A model generated the notes under the pieces. That model saw only the letters and a program-made list of their open reading frames with translations, did no database searches and was not told the origin of the DNA. From positions 1 to 9,560 of the forward strand of contig JBLHWU010000230.1 of NCBI GenBank assembly GCA_047629355.1: 9,560 bases of DNA, read 5' to 3'. Shown in pieces: positions 1 through 7,500 of this stretch. Made by a program: the position numbers and the translations under genes. Within the stretch, counting starts at the first letter, position 1, and each line of letters opens with the position of its first letter. This stretch comes from CAYUNA01 sp047629355. GTDB taxonomy: Bacteria; Bacteroidota; Bacteroidia; Chitinophagales; Saprospiraceae.

Positions 1-260
1 CTGCAGCTTATGGCATGGGACGCGAGGAAGCCTTGAAAGCGGTGACGATTGTACCAGCGGAAATTTTTGGGGTAGCGGACCAATTGGGTTCCTTGGAAAA
101 AGGAAAATCAGCTACGTTATTTGTGACAGATGGTGATCCATTTGAGACGAAAACGCAGGTGAAATACTTGTTTATTGATGGATATCGAGTGGCGATGGAT
201 AGTCGGCAAATCCAGTTGTATGATGAATTTTTGGATAGGTCGCCGGGCGTGAAGGAGTAA
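1..260 (+). CDS. Amidohydrolase family protein, C-terminal fragment (5' end outside window)
   Basis: The reading frame is already open at the left edge (codons from base 3) and ends at TAA 258-260, so the gene starts before the window; the ATG at 15 is only an internal methionine. The visible ~86 residues match the end of metal-dependent amidohydrolases of the imidazolonepropionase-like type. A helix (EEALKAVTIVPAEIFGVAD) is followed by the returning beta-sandwich strand with GSLEKGKSATLFVTDGDPFE, then TQVKYLFIDGYRV and a short acidic tail. In this family that segment closes the composite domain beside the TIM barrel. The metal ligands (HxH, Lys, His, His, Asp) lie upstream and cannot be checked, so substrate and activity are unknown. 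No lipobox or signal peptide can be assessed. Family assignment is good; function is open. Confidence 0.85.
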   Translation, partial: AAYGMGREEALKAVTIVPAEIFGVADQLGSLEKGKSATLFVTDGDPFETKTQVKYLFIDGYRVAMDSRQIQLYDEFLDRSPGVKE

Positions 261-303
261 GATGGTAAATAGTTGGCGGCACAAGGTAGACGGAAGGTGC
301 GAG

Positions 304-346
304 AAAAATGGAAATTGAAACGGAGGTTTTGGTTTCCATTTTTTTA
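304..346 (+). terminator. Intrinsic terminator after the amidohydrolase gene
   Basis: An 11-bp perfect stem (304-314 with 333-343, AAAAATGGAAA / TTTCCATTTTT) encloses an 18-base loop that can itself fold through AAAC/GTTT. The right arm runs into a T tract ending at 345. It sits 44 bases after the stop codon and the T tract suits plus-strand termination. It separates the amidohydrolase transcript from the DUF2306 gene. Confidence 0.75.
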
Positions 347-419
347 ATTTAAATACGCTTCATTTCACCGACCAAAATACTCATCTTGCAGACACCATCC
401 TCCATTTAGCATATCAAAA

Positions 420-450
420 TTGTCAAAACTCATTCATCCGTCGACCTTTG
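420..450 (+). promoter_or_regulatory. Candidate Bacteroidota-type promoter for the DUF2306 gene
   Basis: TTG at 420-422, a 20-base spacer, then GACCTTTG at 443-450. The second box differs from the Bacteroidota TAnnTTTG consensus only in its first base. The spacing lies inside the 17-23 range known for these promoters, and the box ends 28 bases before the ATG at 479. The match is imperfect and rests on position, so this is tentative. Confidence 0.35.
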
Positions 451-478
451 TTTTAAAATTCATCAAAAACAAAGAAAT

Positions 479-1303
479 ATGGACAATATCAGCATCAATT
501 CATCAAATAATCAGCTTAAAACGGCTACTAAATTTTTAAATGTCACTGCGGCTTTCTGGTTCTTAGTCGCCGTTCTAGGACAGTGGATATTCGCTTATTA
601 TATCGCTGTAACTTACGGTGGTTCGGCAGTAGAAGGAGATTTAGAAAAATGGAATGAAGATTTGTACATTGGCTTTATTGAAGGCGATTGGGTAGGGAAT
701 TCTATTTTAGTGGCGCACATTTTTTTAGCGTTTGTGATTACGGTTGGAGGGCCGATACAGTTAATTCCGCAGTTGAGAAATCGGGCCTTGACTTTTCATC
801 GTTGGAATGGTCGGGTGTACGTTTTGACTGCTTTTCTAATCAGTTTGGCAGGGCTATATTTAGTGACCGTTCGAGGTGTTATTGGTGGGTTTTACATGCA
901 AATGGGGAATACTTTGAACGCCAGTTTGATTATGACCTTTGCAGCATTGACTTTGAGAACTGCCATGAATCGTGACTTTATCGCACACCGACGCTGGGCT
1001 ATTCGGATGTTTCTAATGGTGAATGGCGTTTGGTTCTTTCGAATAGGATTTGGCTTGTGGATATTTTTAAATGGTGGAACTGCTCCTGGTTCAACTGAAA
1101 GTTTTCAAGGACCATTCGATGTGTTTTTGGCGTTTGGACATTCTTTAATTCCTCTTTTTTGTGGAGAACTTTATTTTTTAGCAAAAGAAAAAGAGAGCAT
1201 CGTTGGGCGATATTTGATGGCTGGATTTCTAATAATCTTAGCAATCGGAACAGGTCTTGGCATTTTCATGGCGGCGAATATTTTTTGGCTGGATTCTTTT
1301 TGA
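479..1303 (+). CDS. DUF2306 domain membrane protein
   Basis: A 274-residue, strongly hydrophobic protein with about seven predicted membrane segments (roughly residues 23-45, 74-96, 113-132, 145-162, 174-198, 214-236 and 243-268). The DUF2306 signature is visible: GGPIQL after the second helix (90-95), HRWNGRVYVLTA (107-118) at the start of the third, and the loop motif IAHRRWAIRMF (168-178) with paired Arg and a His before the fifth helix. These conserved His/Arg/Trp residues at helix ends are the family hallmark. The biochemical role of DUF2306 proteins is not established. The start at 479 is taken because the frame gives a short polar N-terminus before helix 1 and a promoter-like site lies 28 bases upstream; there is no Shine-Dalgarno motif, as is normal in Bacteroidota. 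The gene stands 101 bases upstream of a LytS/LytTR pair on the same strand, so a shared physiological role is possible but only inferred. Confidence 0.85.
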   Translation: MDNISINSSNNQLKTATKFLNVTAAFWFLVAVLGQWIFAYYIAVTYGGSAVEGDLEKWNEDLYIGFIEGDWVGNSILVAHIFLAFVITVGGPIQLIPQLRNRALTFHRWNGRVYVLTAFLISLAGLYLVTVRGVIGGFYMQMGNTLNASLIMTFAALTLRTAMNRDFIAHRRWAIRMFLMVNGVWFFRIGFGLWIFLNGGTAPGSTESFQGPFDVFLAFGHSLIPLFCGELYFLAKEKESIVGRYLMAGFLIILAIGTGLGIFMAANIFWLDSF

Positions 1304-1334
1304 GAATTTATCATTTAGAATTCATCACTCCTCA

Positions 1335-1369
1335 TTTGGAGACTTCCTTCAACTTTAACCGTATATTTG
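1335..1369 (+). promoter_or_regulatory. Promoter candidate for the kinase-regulator operon (TTTG...TAtaTTTG)
   Basis: TTTG at 1335-1338 and a full TAnnTTTG box (TATATTTG) at 1362-1369 are separated by 23 bases, the upper end of the spacing reported for Bacteroidota housekeeping promoters. The box ends 35 bases before the ATG of the kinase, giving a short leader. This is the best consensus match in a plus-strand spacer of the window. Confidence 0.55.
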
Positions 1370-1404
1370 TGGTGAAACCTTCGATTTATTAATTCAAAAC
1401 AATC

Positions 1405-2433
1405 ATGAAAAAGTCAATTGTTACTTTACTGCACATCGGTTTTTGGGGAGGTTATATTTTATTGCTGCTGCTATTTTTAGGAATTTATTTTAAAGGCGAT
1501 ATTCCTGTAGATAGGCTTCCTGAATTTGGTAAAATCATGTTGGGCGCAGCAATAACGCCTGCATTTATTAGTTTTTATGGCTTTTATCTATTCTTATTTC
1601 CTGATTATTTGCAGCACAAAAAGACTTGGGTGACTTTTATTTATGGGATAATACTTGCCGCGTTTTCGATGATTTTTGGTTTTATTATTTTATACCTTAT
1701 TTATGGTCGTGCTAATGATTATACTTTAGATTGCTTTGTGCCGGGTATTCCGATATTCGGTTCGATTGCCATTTTTTCTCAAATTGTGGCGCTGATTATC
1801 AAGGGTTTTATCACTTGGTTTGAAGAATTAAAATTGAAGGAGGCACTGCAAGAAAAGAACTACGAAATGGAGATGGCATTGGTCAAATCGCAGTTAGATC
1901 CCCATTTTTTATTCAATACGATTAACAATATTGATATCCTGATTTTGAAAAATGCAGAGCGCGCATCGGACTATTTAAATAAGTTATCGGGCATTATGCG
2001 GTTCATGTTGTTTGAAACGAAAACGGAGGAAATTTTGCTTGCCAAAGAGATTGAATACATCGAAAAATATATTGAATTACAGAAGATTAGAACGGCGAAT
2101 TCGGAATATGTCAATTTTGTTATAAAAGGGCAGCTCAATGGTCAAAAAATTGCGCCGATGGTTTTTATTCCTTTTATTGAAAATGCGTTTAAACATACCA
2201 ATAATAAGAAATTGAAAGGAGCGATTGATATTCAAATTTTATTAAAAAAGGAGACAATTGAATTGAAATGTGTGAATAAATTTGATGCGCATCGACAATC
2301 AAAAGTGGAGAGCAATGGTTTGGGTAATGAATTGATTATCAAAAGATTGAAATTGATTTACCCAGATAAGCATACGCTAGGAATAAATAATGAAAACAAT
2401 CAATACAGCGTCCATTTAACCATTCAAAAATAG
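1405..2433 (+). CDS. LytS/YehU-type membrane sensor histidine kinase (His_kinase family)
   Basis: A 342-residue sensor kinase. The first 140 residues carry four predicted membrane helices (about 8-29, 44-66, 75-100, 114-138) with very short loops and no recognisable extracellular sensor domain. A linker with coiled-coil character (140-163) leads to the His_kinase domain. LDPHFLFN (164-171) holds the presumed phosphoacceptor His167, FIENAFKH (257-264) is the N-box of the ATPase, and NGLGNELIIKRL (304-315) is a short G-box. This is the architecture of the LytS/YehU/AlgZ group, in which kinases phosphorylate LytTR-type regulators. All key residues look intact. The cognate regulator starts 10 bases after the stop codon, so the two are very probably cotranscribed from the candidate promoter upstream. 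The signal is unknown; the compact membrane domain suggests sensing at or within the membrane. Confidence 0.93.
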   Translation: MKKSIVTLLHIGFWGGYILLLLLFLGIYFKGDIPVDRLPEFGKIMLGAAITPAFISFYGFYLFLFPDYLQHKKTWVTFIYGIILAAFSMIFGFIILYLIYGRANDYTLDCFVPGIPIFGSIAIFSQIVALIIKGFITWFEELKLKEALQEKNYEMEMALVKSQLDPHFLFNTINNIDILILKNAERASDYLNKLSGIMRFMLFETKTEEILLAKEIEYIEKYIELQKIRTANSEYVNFVIKGQLNGQKIAPMVFIPFIENAFKHTNNKKLKGAIDIQILLKKETIELKCVNKFDAHRQSKVESNGLGNELIIKRLKLIYPDKHTLGINNENNQYSVHLTIQK

Positions 2434-2443
2434 AGATTGCCTA

Positions 2444-3133
2444 ATGAAAAAACATACTTGCATCATCATCGAAGATGAACCTCTAGCACTCGAACGCACT
2501 GCCGAATTTGTTAAAAAAGTACCTTTCCTCGACCTCCGCGCTACTTTCGATAATGCGTTAACTGGACTTTCTTACTTGAATACAAATACCGTCGATATTT
2601 TGTTTTTAGACATCAATATGGATGAATTGACGGGCATTGAATTATTGGAAAATTCTAAAATTGATAGCCAAGTAATTTTCACGACTGCCTATCAAGAATA
2701 TGCGCTAAAAGGTTACGAACTCAACGTCACAGACTACCTTTTGAAACCATTTACCTTCAACCGTTTTTTGCAAGCCGTCAACAAAGCGCAAGAGAATTTA
2801 GCTAAAAAAACAACGGAATCGACTCGTGATTTCATTTTTATAAAAACAGAAAATCGGCTGGAAAAAATTACCCTCAGCGACATTGTCTACATCGAAGGAA
2901 TGCGGGATTATCGCCGCATTCATACCATTGATAAAAGAATAATGACTTTGCAAAATTTTAAAGAATTAGAGCAAATTATTCCTGCTAATCTGGTTTGCCG
3001 TGTGCATAAATCGTACATGATTGCCTTGAATAAAATAGAGTCAATTGAACGGAATCGAATAAAAATTGGTGGGCAGTTAATTCCGATTTCAGAGACGTAT
3101 AAAGCATTTTTTTATGAGCAAATTAATAGATGA
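2444..3133 (+). CDS. LytTR family response regulator, partner of the upstream kinase
   Basis: A 229-residue two-domain regulator. The receiver domain (about 4-118) shows the acidic pocket IIEDE (8-12), the phosphoacceptor Asp56 in LFLDINM, the switch Thr in FTTAYQEYAL (79-88), and Lys101 in LLKPF. A short linker (119-127) leads to a LytTR DNA-binding domain (about 129-229) with IKTENRLEKITLSDIVYIEG, a core resembling DYRRIHT, the strongly conserved CRVHKSYMIALNKIE, and a terminal IPISETYK block. Regulators of this type bind direct repeats upstream of target genes and usually control envelope, competence or extracellular functions. Length and residues are typical and nothing is missing. It follows the kinase with a 10-base gap. 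The next gene is convergent 20 bases beyond its TGA, so this ends the operon. Targets cannot be told from the window. Confidence 0.95.
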   Translation: MKKHTCIIIEDEPLALERTAEFVKKVPFLDLRATFDNALTGLSYLNTNTVDILFLDINMDELTGIELLENSKIDSQVIFTTAYQEYALKGYELNVTDYLLKPFTFNRFLQAVNKAQENLAKKTTESTRDFIFIKTENRLEKITLSDIVYIEGMRDYRRIHTIDKRIMTLQNFKELEQIIPANLVCRVHKSYMIALNKIESIERNRIKIGGQLIPISETYKAFFYEQINR

Positions 3134-3153
3134 TTTTTAAATTTTAGTAGTTA

Positions 3154-3450
3154 TTAAATCTTCAAATATTCTTCATTTTTAAAGGCTCTTTTGGAAACAA
3201 TAATCGCCTGAATATCTCTCAAATGCAGGAAATAACTCTTTTTCGATTGACTCATTTTTTGAATCGTTGACCAATCCATCGTACTATCAGATGCCGCTGT
3301 TTTTATTCTAATATTTTCATCTGAAAATTTGATTGTTCGCGTTCCAAGAAACAGTTTTTTACTGGAGGGATTACTGGCAACTCTTCGCATTGAAAACTTC
3401 ATAATAAGTAGCCAAATACCAATCATAATGATTATAAATGACCCATAACA
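3154..3450 (-). pseudogene. YcxB-like protein, C-terminal part; probably frameshifted
   Basis: The minus-strand frame is open from 3450 to the TAA at 3154-3156 and has an ATG at 3424-3426 that would give 90 residues. It encodes a hydrophobic helix (SFIIIMIGIWLLIMKF), a basic stretch, then a beta-rich block matching the YcxB-like C-terminal domain: FLGTRTIKFSDENI, MDWSTIQKM, KKSYFLHL and IIVSKRAF. The last resembles the family's conserved IPKRAF motif. YcxB proteins are usually about 150-170 residues with two adjacent helices before this domain; their function is unknown. Here only the second helix is in frame. A plausible first helix (FIYFAFLKGFAICYLVAISF) lies directly upstream in a different minus-strand frame, open from 3613 to 3371, without an obvious ATG before it. 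This points to a decayed or frameshifted gene. A short functional single-helix form starting at 3426, or a sequencing error, cannot be excluded. It converges on the LytTR gene, so it is not part of that operon. Confidence 0.55.
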
Positions 3451-3864
3451 TCAATCTTTGGGATTGAAAGCCGTTAAGCATTATTTCAGAAATGAGATTG
3501 AACGAAATCGCAACCAAGTAGCATATCGCAAAACCTTTAAGGAATGCGAAATAAATAAAGTTAGATTCTTGAGAGAGTGGTTTTGTTCTCCCTTTTTGCT
3601 TTGAAAGCGCGATTTATGTTGATATAATGAGCATTTTTAAAGTGAAAAATGAGGGCAAAATATCCTCTCAAGAGTCTGAGTTTATTTAATTCGCATTCCT
3701 AAGCCATTTATTTGATAAGAAGAAGTTTTTATTCAAGTCTTTAATGTCGTTAATGGTTTGTTCAAAAGTTTAGTTCATAATTGGCTATTTTTAGTTGTGT
3801 TTTTCAAAATGCTTTCCTAGTGGTGTAGCCCGAAAACAAGTACCTAATTTAAGACAAAGAAAGT

Positions 3865-3909
3865 TTGAGGTGTGAAAATGGTTTTTACAAAACCATTTTC
3901 ACACCTCAA
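3865..3909. repeat. 21-bp perfect inverted repeat with 3-base loop
   Basis: Arms 3865-3885 and 3889-3909 are exactly complementary over 21 bases (left arm begins TTGAGGTGTGAAAATGG), separated only by TAC. It occupies the left-centre of the 211-base element. Neither side has a run of T after the arm, so a simple intrinsic terminator is unlikely. Confidence 0.9.
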
Positions 3910-3921
3910 TAACCTCACCCG

Positions 3922-3978
3922 CCTCGCTGAAGGCGAGGGGCACTATGTTTTAGGCAGCTCGAAAATCTTAGGATTTTC
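3922..3978. repeat. Two further hairpins inside the inverted-repeat element
   Basis: The first is GC-rich: CCTCGC (3922-3927), loop TGAAG, GCGAGG (3933-3938). The second is AT-rich: GAAAATC (3961-3967), loop TTAG, GATTTTC (3972-3978). The local G+C of 3911-3960 is clearly above that of the surrounding spacer. They follow the 21-bp hairpin at short distance, so a transcript through the element would fold into three successive stems within the outer inverted repeat. Confidence 0.7.
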
Positions 3979-4243
3979 TCACTTCTCAAATTAAGTAGGT
4001 AGTTATTTAAGGGTTGTTGCACTAGGTTACTTTTCCTATTTCCAAAGGTAAAATACTATTTTCATCAAAACTAATCTAATTTTAGCACCCTTCAGACATA
4101 TTATAAAAATTGGCAATGTATTTGTAATATATAAATTGTATTTAATATGTATTTTCTTTGGAATAAAGCAAATATATCAATTAAATGTTTAGCAAACGAT
4201 TTAACAAAATTTTCAAAACGGATATCTCATCAGTTTAAGAAAA

Positions 4244-4271
4244 TTTTTCAAAGAAAATTTTCTTTGAAAAA
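4244..4271. repeat. Perfect 28-bp palindrome
   Basis: Half-sites TTTTTCAAAGAAAA (4244-4257) and TTTTCTTTGAAAAA (4258-4271) are exact reverse complements with no spacer. There is no T tract after the arm in either direction, which argues against a normal terminator. The two-fold symmetry would suit a dimeric DNA-binding protein, but no regulator can be named. Confidence 0.8.
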
Positions 4272-4396
4272 AAATAGGTCATCCCTGCATTTACTGCTAT
4301 AAAATCAGAAGATTTCTTCGGAAATCATTGCCCCATAACCTAAGGAACGTATTGCCCATCATTTTTCAGTAAATGACCAAGCAATATACTCTGTTC

Positions 4397-4443
4397 GCTA
4401 TCACTCCCCTCTGTGGTAGCGGCGGAGATTTTCTTGTAAATCT
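4397..4443 (+). promoter_or_regulatory. Possible structured leader of the large secreted protein gene
   Basis: Two hairpins lie in tandem. GCTATCAC (4397-4404) pairs with GTGGTAGC (4413-4420) with one G-U pair around the pyrimidine loop TCCCCTCT. AGATTT (4426-4431) pairs with AAATCT (4438-4443). They end 87 bases before the start codon at 4531. No known riboswitch class is recognised, and short stems of this kind can occur by chance. Confidence 0.25.
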
Positions 4444-4530
4444 AAGCGTTCCGATAAATGAAAAGAATTAAAATTATCCAAAACGTTTTCCTTTTATAAA
4501 GGAGAATTCTCGTTCAAATGTAATCCTATT

Positions 4531-7500
4531 ATGAAACACTATTTTACTCCCTTTGAGAAAAGGTTAGGCTTTGCTACGTCTGATTTAATATTCTCTTTTT
4601 GGTTCTTGTGCCTGATTTTTACAGCTAATGTAACTTCAGCGCAGACCATCCAATTAAACAACCCCTGTCAATGTCGAGAATTTCCCGTTGCTTCTCAGGG
4701 CAATGCGAGTACCCTCGACAATGGACAATTTATTGATACCATACAAGTTAATTCCGGAAACGGAGAAGTCTGGTACATCGCAGCCGTTGATGGCTTTTTT
4801 GATGTCGCCAGTCCTCAACCCCCTTTTACTCCCTTATCTTATATGACCGATGCAGCAGGCGCGACCTTCACGGAATCGCCTGCTGGGGTCTATACCTTAC
4901 CCGGCGTGCATGTTGATGCGTTGGGTTATTCGATTTCAGTGACGAATGGTACGGATACCTTGGAGGTTGCAAATACTTGTGCTTATCCAAATCCAGTTAT
5001 TACGGCTGAAATTAGAAATGGCTACTGCCAAAGTAACGACCCTGTAACATTAACTGCAGATGCTGGGACATCAACAGGAACTGGGGTTTTCGACGTTTTA
5101 GCGGAAGACTTAATAACAGTTATTCAAGCAGACATCAACGTTTTCGACCCAGCATCGCTGGTCTTAGGAACGTATTTTTTACGTTATACATTTGATGAAG
5201 ATGATGCGGCAGTTCTGCCTTGTATGAATTGTAACCCAGGCTGCGTACAAGCTGTTTTTGAACAAATTGACATCGTTGACCCACCATTTTCAATGGCTTG
5301 CAATGACGAAATTAACGTTGTTTTGAGTGTCGATTGTGATACTGAAATCTTGCCTGATATGTTGCTGGAAGGTGACCACCCGTCGTACGAAATTTTTGAT
5401 GTTAATGTTAAATATAACGGACAGGATTTAGGGAATATAGTTGGGTCTGCACAGATTGGTCTAAACCTCGTTGGTGAAGTTACGGACTTTTGCACTGGTA
5501 ATTCTTGCTGGACAGCATTGACGGTTACAGATGGTACGCCTCCAGTTTTGGCTTGTCCACTTGCACCGATTCAAATTGTTTGTACTGATAATCCAGACAA
5601 CATTTTGCCACCCGCAGCGGTGGATGGTTGTGATGGTTTGGTTGCGACTGATTTGATTGCTGAAAACATTGAAAATTTTTCTTGTGGTGATGCTAATGGC
5701 ATTGTTCGCCGAGTAGTTCGAACCTATATAGCGGTAGATTTTTATGGAAATGCAACGCCTAATTGTGTGCAAATTATTGAAGTTTTAAAAGTAGATTTAG
5801 CGGATGTTGTTTTGCCATCACATTTGGACGACAATCCTGTACCATCTTTAGAATGCCCTTCTACCGATACGGAACCTGAAACGACTGGCTTCCCAACTAT
5901 CAATGGTTTGCCAATTGATGGTAGTGATTTTTGCACCATTTCCGCAGCTTACCTTGACCAGAATTTGACAGGTTGTGGTGGTAGCCGAAAAATCTTGCGC
6001 AACTGGACAATTTATGATTATTGCGAACCAACCACGCCAGATGTAAACCCAATTTTTTATACCCAAACCATTAAAATTAAAGACACAACCCCACCAATGA
6101 TTACCGCACCAGATGACATTACGATTAGCTCATTTAATGCGGATTGTACAGGAAATGTCACTTTGCCAGCGGCTATCGTATCGGATGCGTGTTCAGATTT
6201 TACCGTTTTGACGGTTTCTTTTCAGGGTTTTATGGCCTCCAATGGCGGTTTGTTGACCAATTTGCCACAAGGTATACACCTTATAGTATATACAGCGTTG
6301 GATGATTGTGGCAATCAGATGAGTGACCAAATGTTAGTAACCGTGATTGATAATGTTGCGCCAACTCCAGTATGTGATGAATTGACGACGGCGACCATTA
6401 CCCAAACAGGTGAGGCGGTTGTTCCTGCGGAAACCTTGGACGATGGTAGCTTTGATAATTGTACCGATGTGAGTTTTTTGATTGGCTTGGTCGGCGGTTC
6501 TTATAATGAGAACATTACTTTCAATTGTGATGATGTGGGAGAGACGATTATAGTAGAAGTGCAAGTATCTGACGAGAATGGCAACACCAATATTTGTGAA
6601 GTTCAGGTTATGGTCGAAAACGGGCAAACGCCGACGATTTCTTGTCCAGCTTCCTTAACAATTGATTGTTCTGAAGATTTAAGTATTGCAAATACAGGCG
6701 ATGCGACGGCATTTTCTAATTGTGGTTTGACTCCAATTTCAAATCTGAATATTACCACCAATTTGAATCAATGTGGCATCGGCTTCATTATTCGAGAATT
6801 TTCGGTAACGGACGCAGTTGGTAATAATGAAACTTGCCAGCAGACAATTATGATTGAAAATGGTAGCCCATTACTGGAAAGTCAAGTGTCTTTTCCGGAA
6901 AATTATGCAGTAACGAATTGTACTTCAAGCGCAGATTTATTACCTGCAAATTTGCCAACAACCCCTATTAATTACAGCGAACCTATTATTAACAATAATT
7001 CTTGCATCAATGTTGCTTTTAGTTACTCCGATGAAGTTTTTGAGGTCAATCAAGCTAGTTTAGTTTGTTTCAAAATCAACCGGACTTGGGCAATTATGGA
7101 TTGGTGCAACAACGGTGCGGTGACTTTTAGTGACATGCAAATTATTGAAGTTACTGACAATGCCGCTCCGGTGATTACTTGTCCTGACAATTTTAATATT
7201 GATGTAAGTGGAGGAGCTTGTGACACAACTATATTGTTGATGTCGCCGATGATTGATGATTGTAGCGACAATGTTAACTTGGTCGTATTGAGTGATTTGG
7301 GTATTGGATTTGGACCATTTCCAGACGTGATGCCTGGTATTTATAATGTTACTTATTTTGCAAGCGATGCTTGTGGAAACCAATCCAATTGCACGATGAC
7401 GATTACGATTGAAGAGACCGTACCACCAGTATTTACTTGTGGCGACGGCATGATTCTGGATATCGGACCAGATGGCACCGTGACTCTATTTGCAAGCACT

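Larger units (their letters stand above)
3816..4026. mobile_element. MITE-like element with imperfect terminal inverted repeats
   Basis: The ends are CCTAGTG (3816-3822) and its complement CACTAGG (4020-4026). Aligning the left end with the reverse complement of the right end gives 22 identities in the first 31 positions, including CCC, AAA and TACCTA blocks. After a 4-base gap a further 7 of 8 match (ATTTAAGA against ATTTGAGA). The interior holds three hairpins and no reading frame. Small size, terminal repeats and lack of coding suggest a non-autonomous transposon remnant. A large structured RNA or repeat unit is the alternative. Flanking bases show at most a TT duplication, so a target-site duplication is not demonstrated. 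Confidence 0.45.
3614..4530. other. Long non-coding spacer rich in palindromes
   Basis: About 0.9 kb with stops in all frames and no coding region I can support. It contains the 211-base inverted-repeat element at 3816-4026, the perfect palindrome at 4244-4271 and two small hairpins at 4397-4443, which are listed separately. The rest is plain AT-rich sequence. No tRNA, CRISPR or recognisable transposase fragment is visible. The right part must contain the promoter and leader of the large secreted protein gene, but I could not find a convincing TAnnTTTG box there. Confidence 0.6.

Noticed and set aside
688..1392. Overlapping frames at 688-975 (+), 999-1244 (-) and 1159-1392 (+)
   Set aside because: They overlap the well-supported DUF2306 gene in other frames, show no recognisable domain and lack spacing suitable for a gene.
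3449..3604. Plus-strand open frame of about 50 codons with a charged sequence (NEIERNRNQVAYRKTF), considered as a transposase fragment
   Set aside because: It has no ATG, matches no transposase motif I recognise, and is antisense to the region that fits the N-terminal helix of the YcxB-like gene.
3816..4026. CRISPR array or tRNA in the palindromic spacer
   Set aside because: There are no regularly spaced direct repeats and no cloverleaf; the structure is nested inverted repeats only.
4169..4196. Minus-strand promoter (TATATTTG read at 4176-4169 with TTTG at 4196-4193)
   Set aside because: The spacing is 16 bases, just below the usual range, and no minus-strand gene follows for more than 700 bases, so it is probably a chance match in AT-rich DNA.
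4244..4271. The 28-bp palindrome as an intrinsic terminator
   Set aside because: No gene ends upstream on either strand nearby and no T tract follows the arm in either direction.
4495..4504. AAGGAGAA upstream of the large gene as a ribosome binding site
   Set aside because: It is about 27 bases before the ATG at 4531, and the only nearer ATG (4519) is followed directly by TAA. Bacteroidota generally do not depend on such sites.
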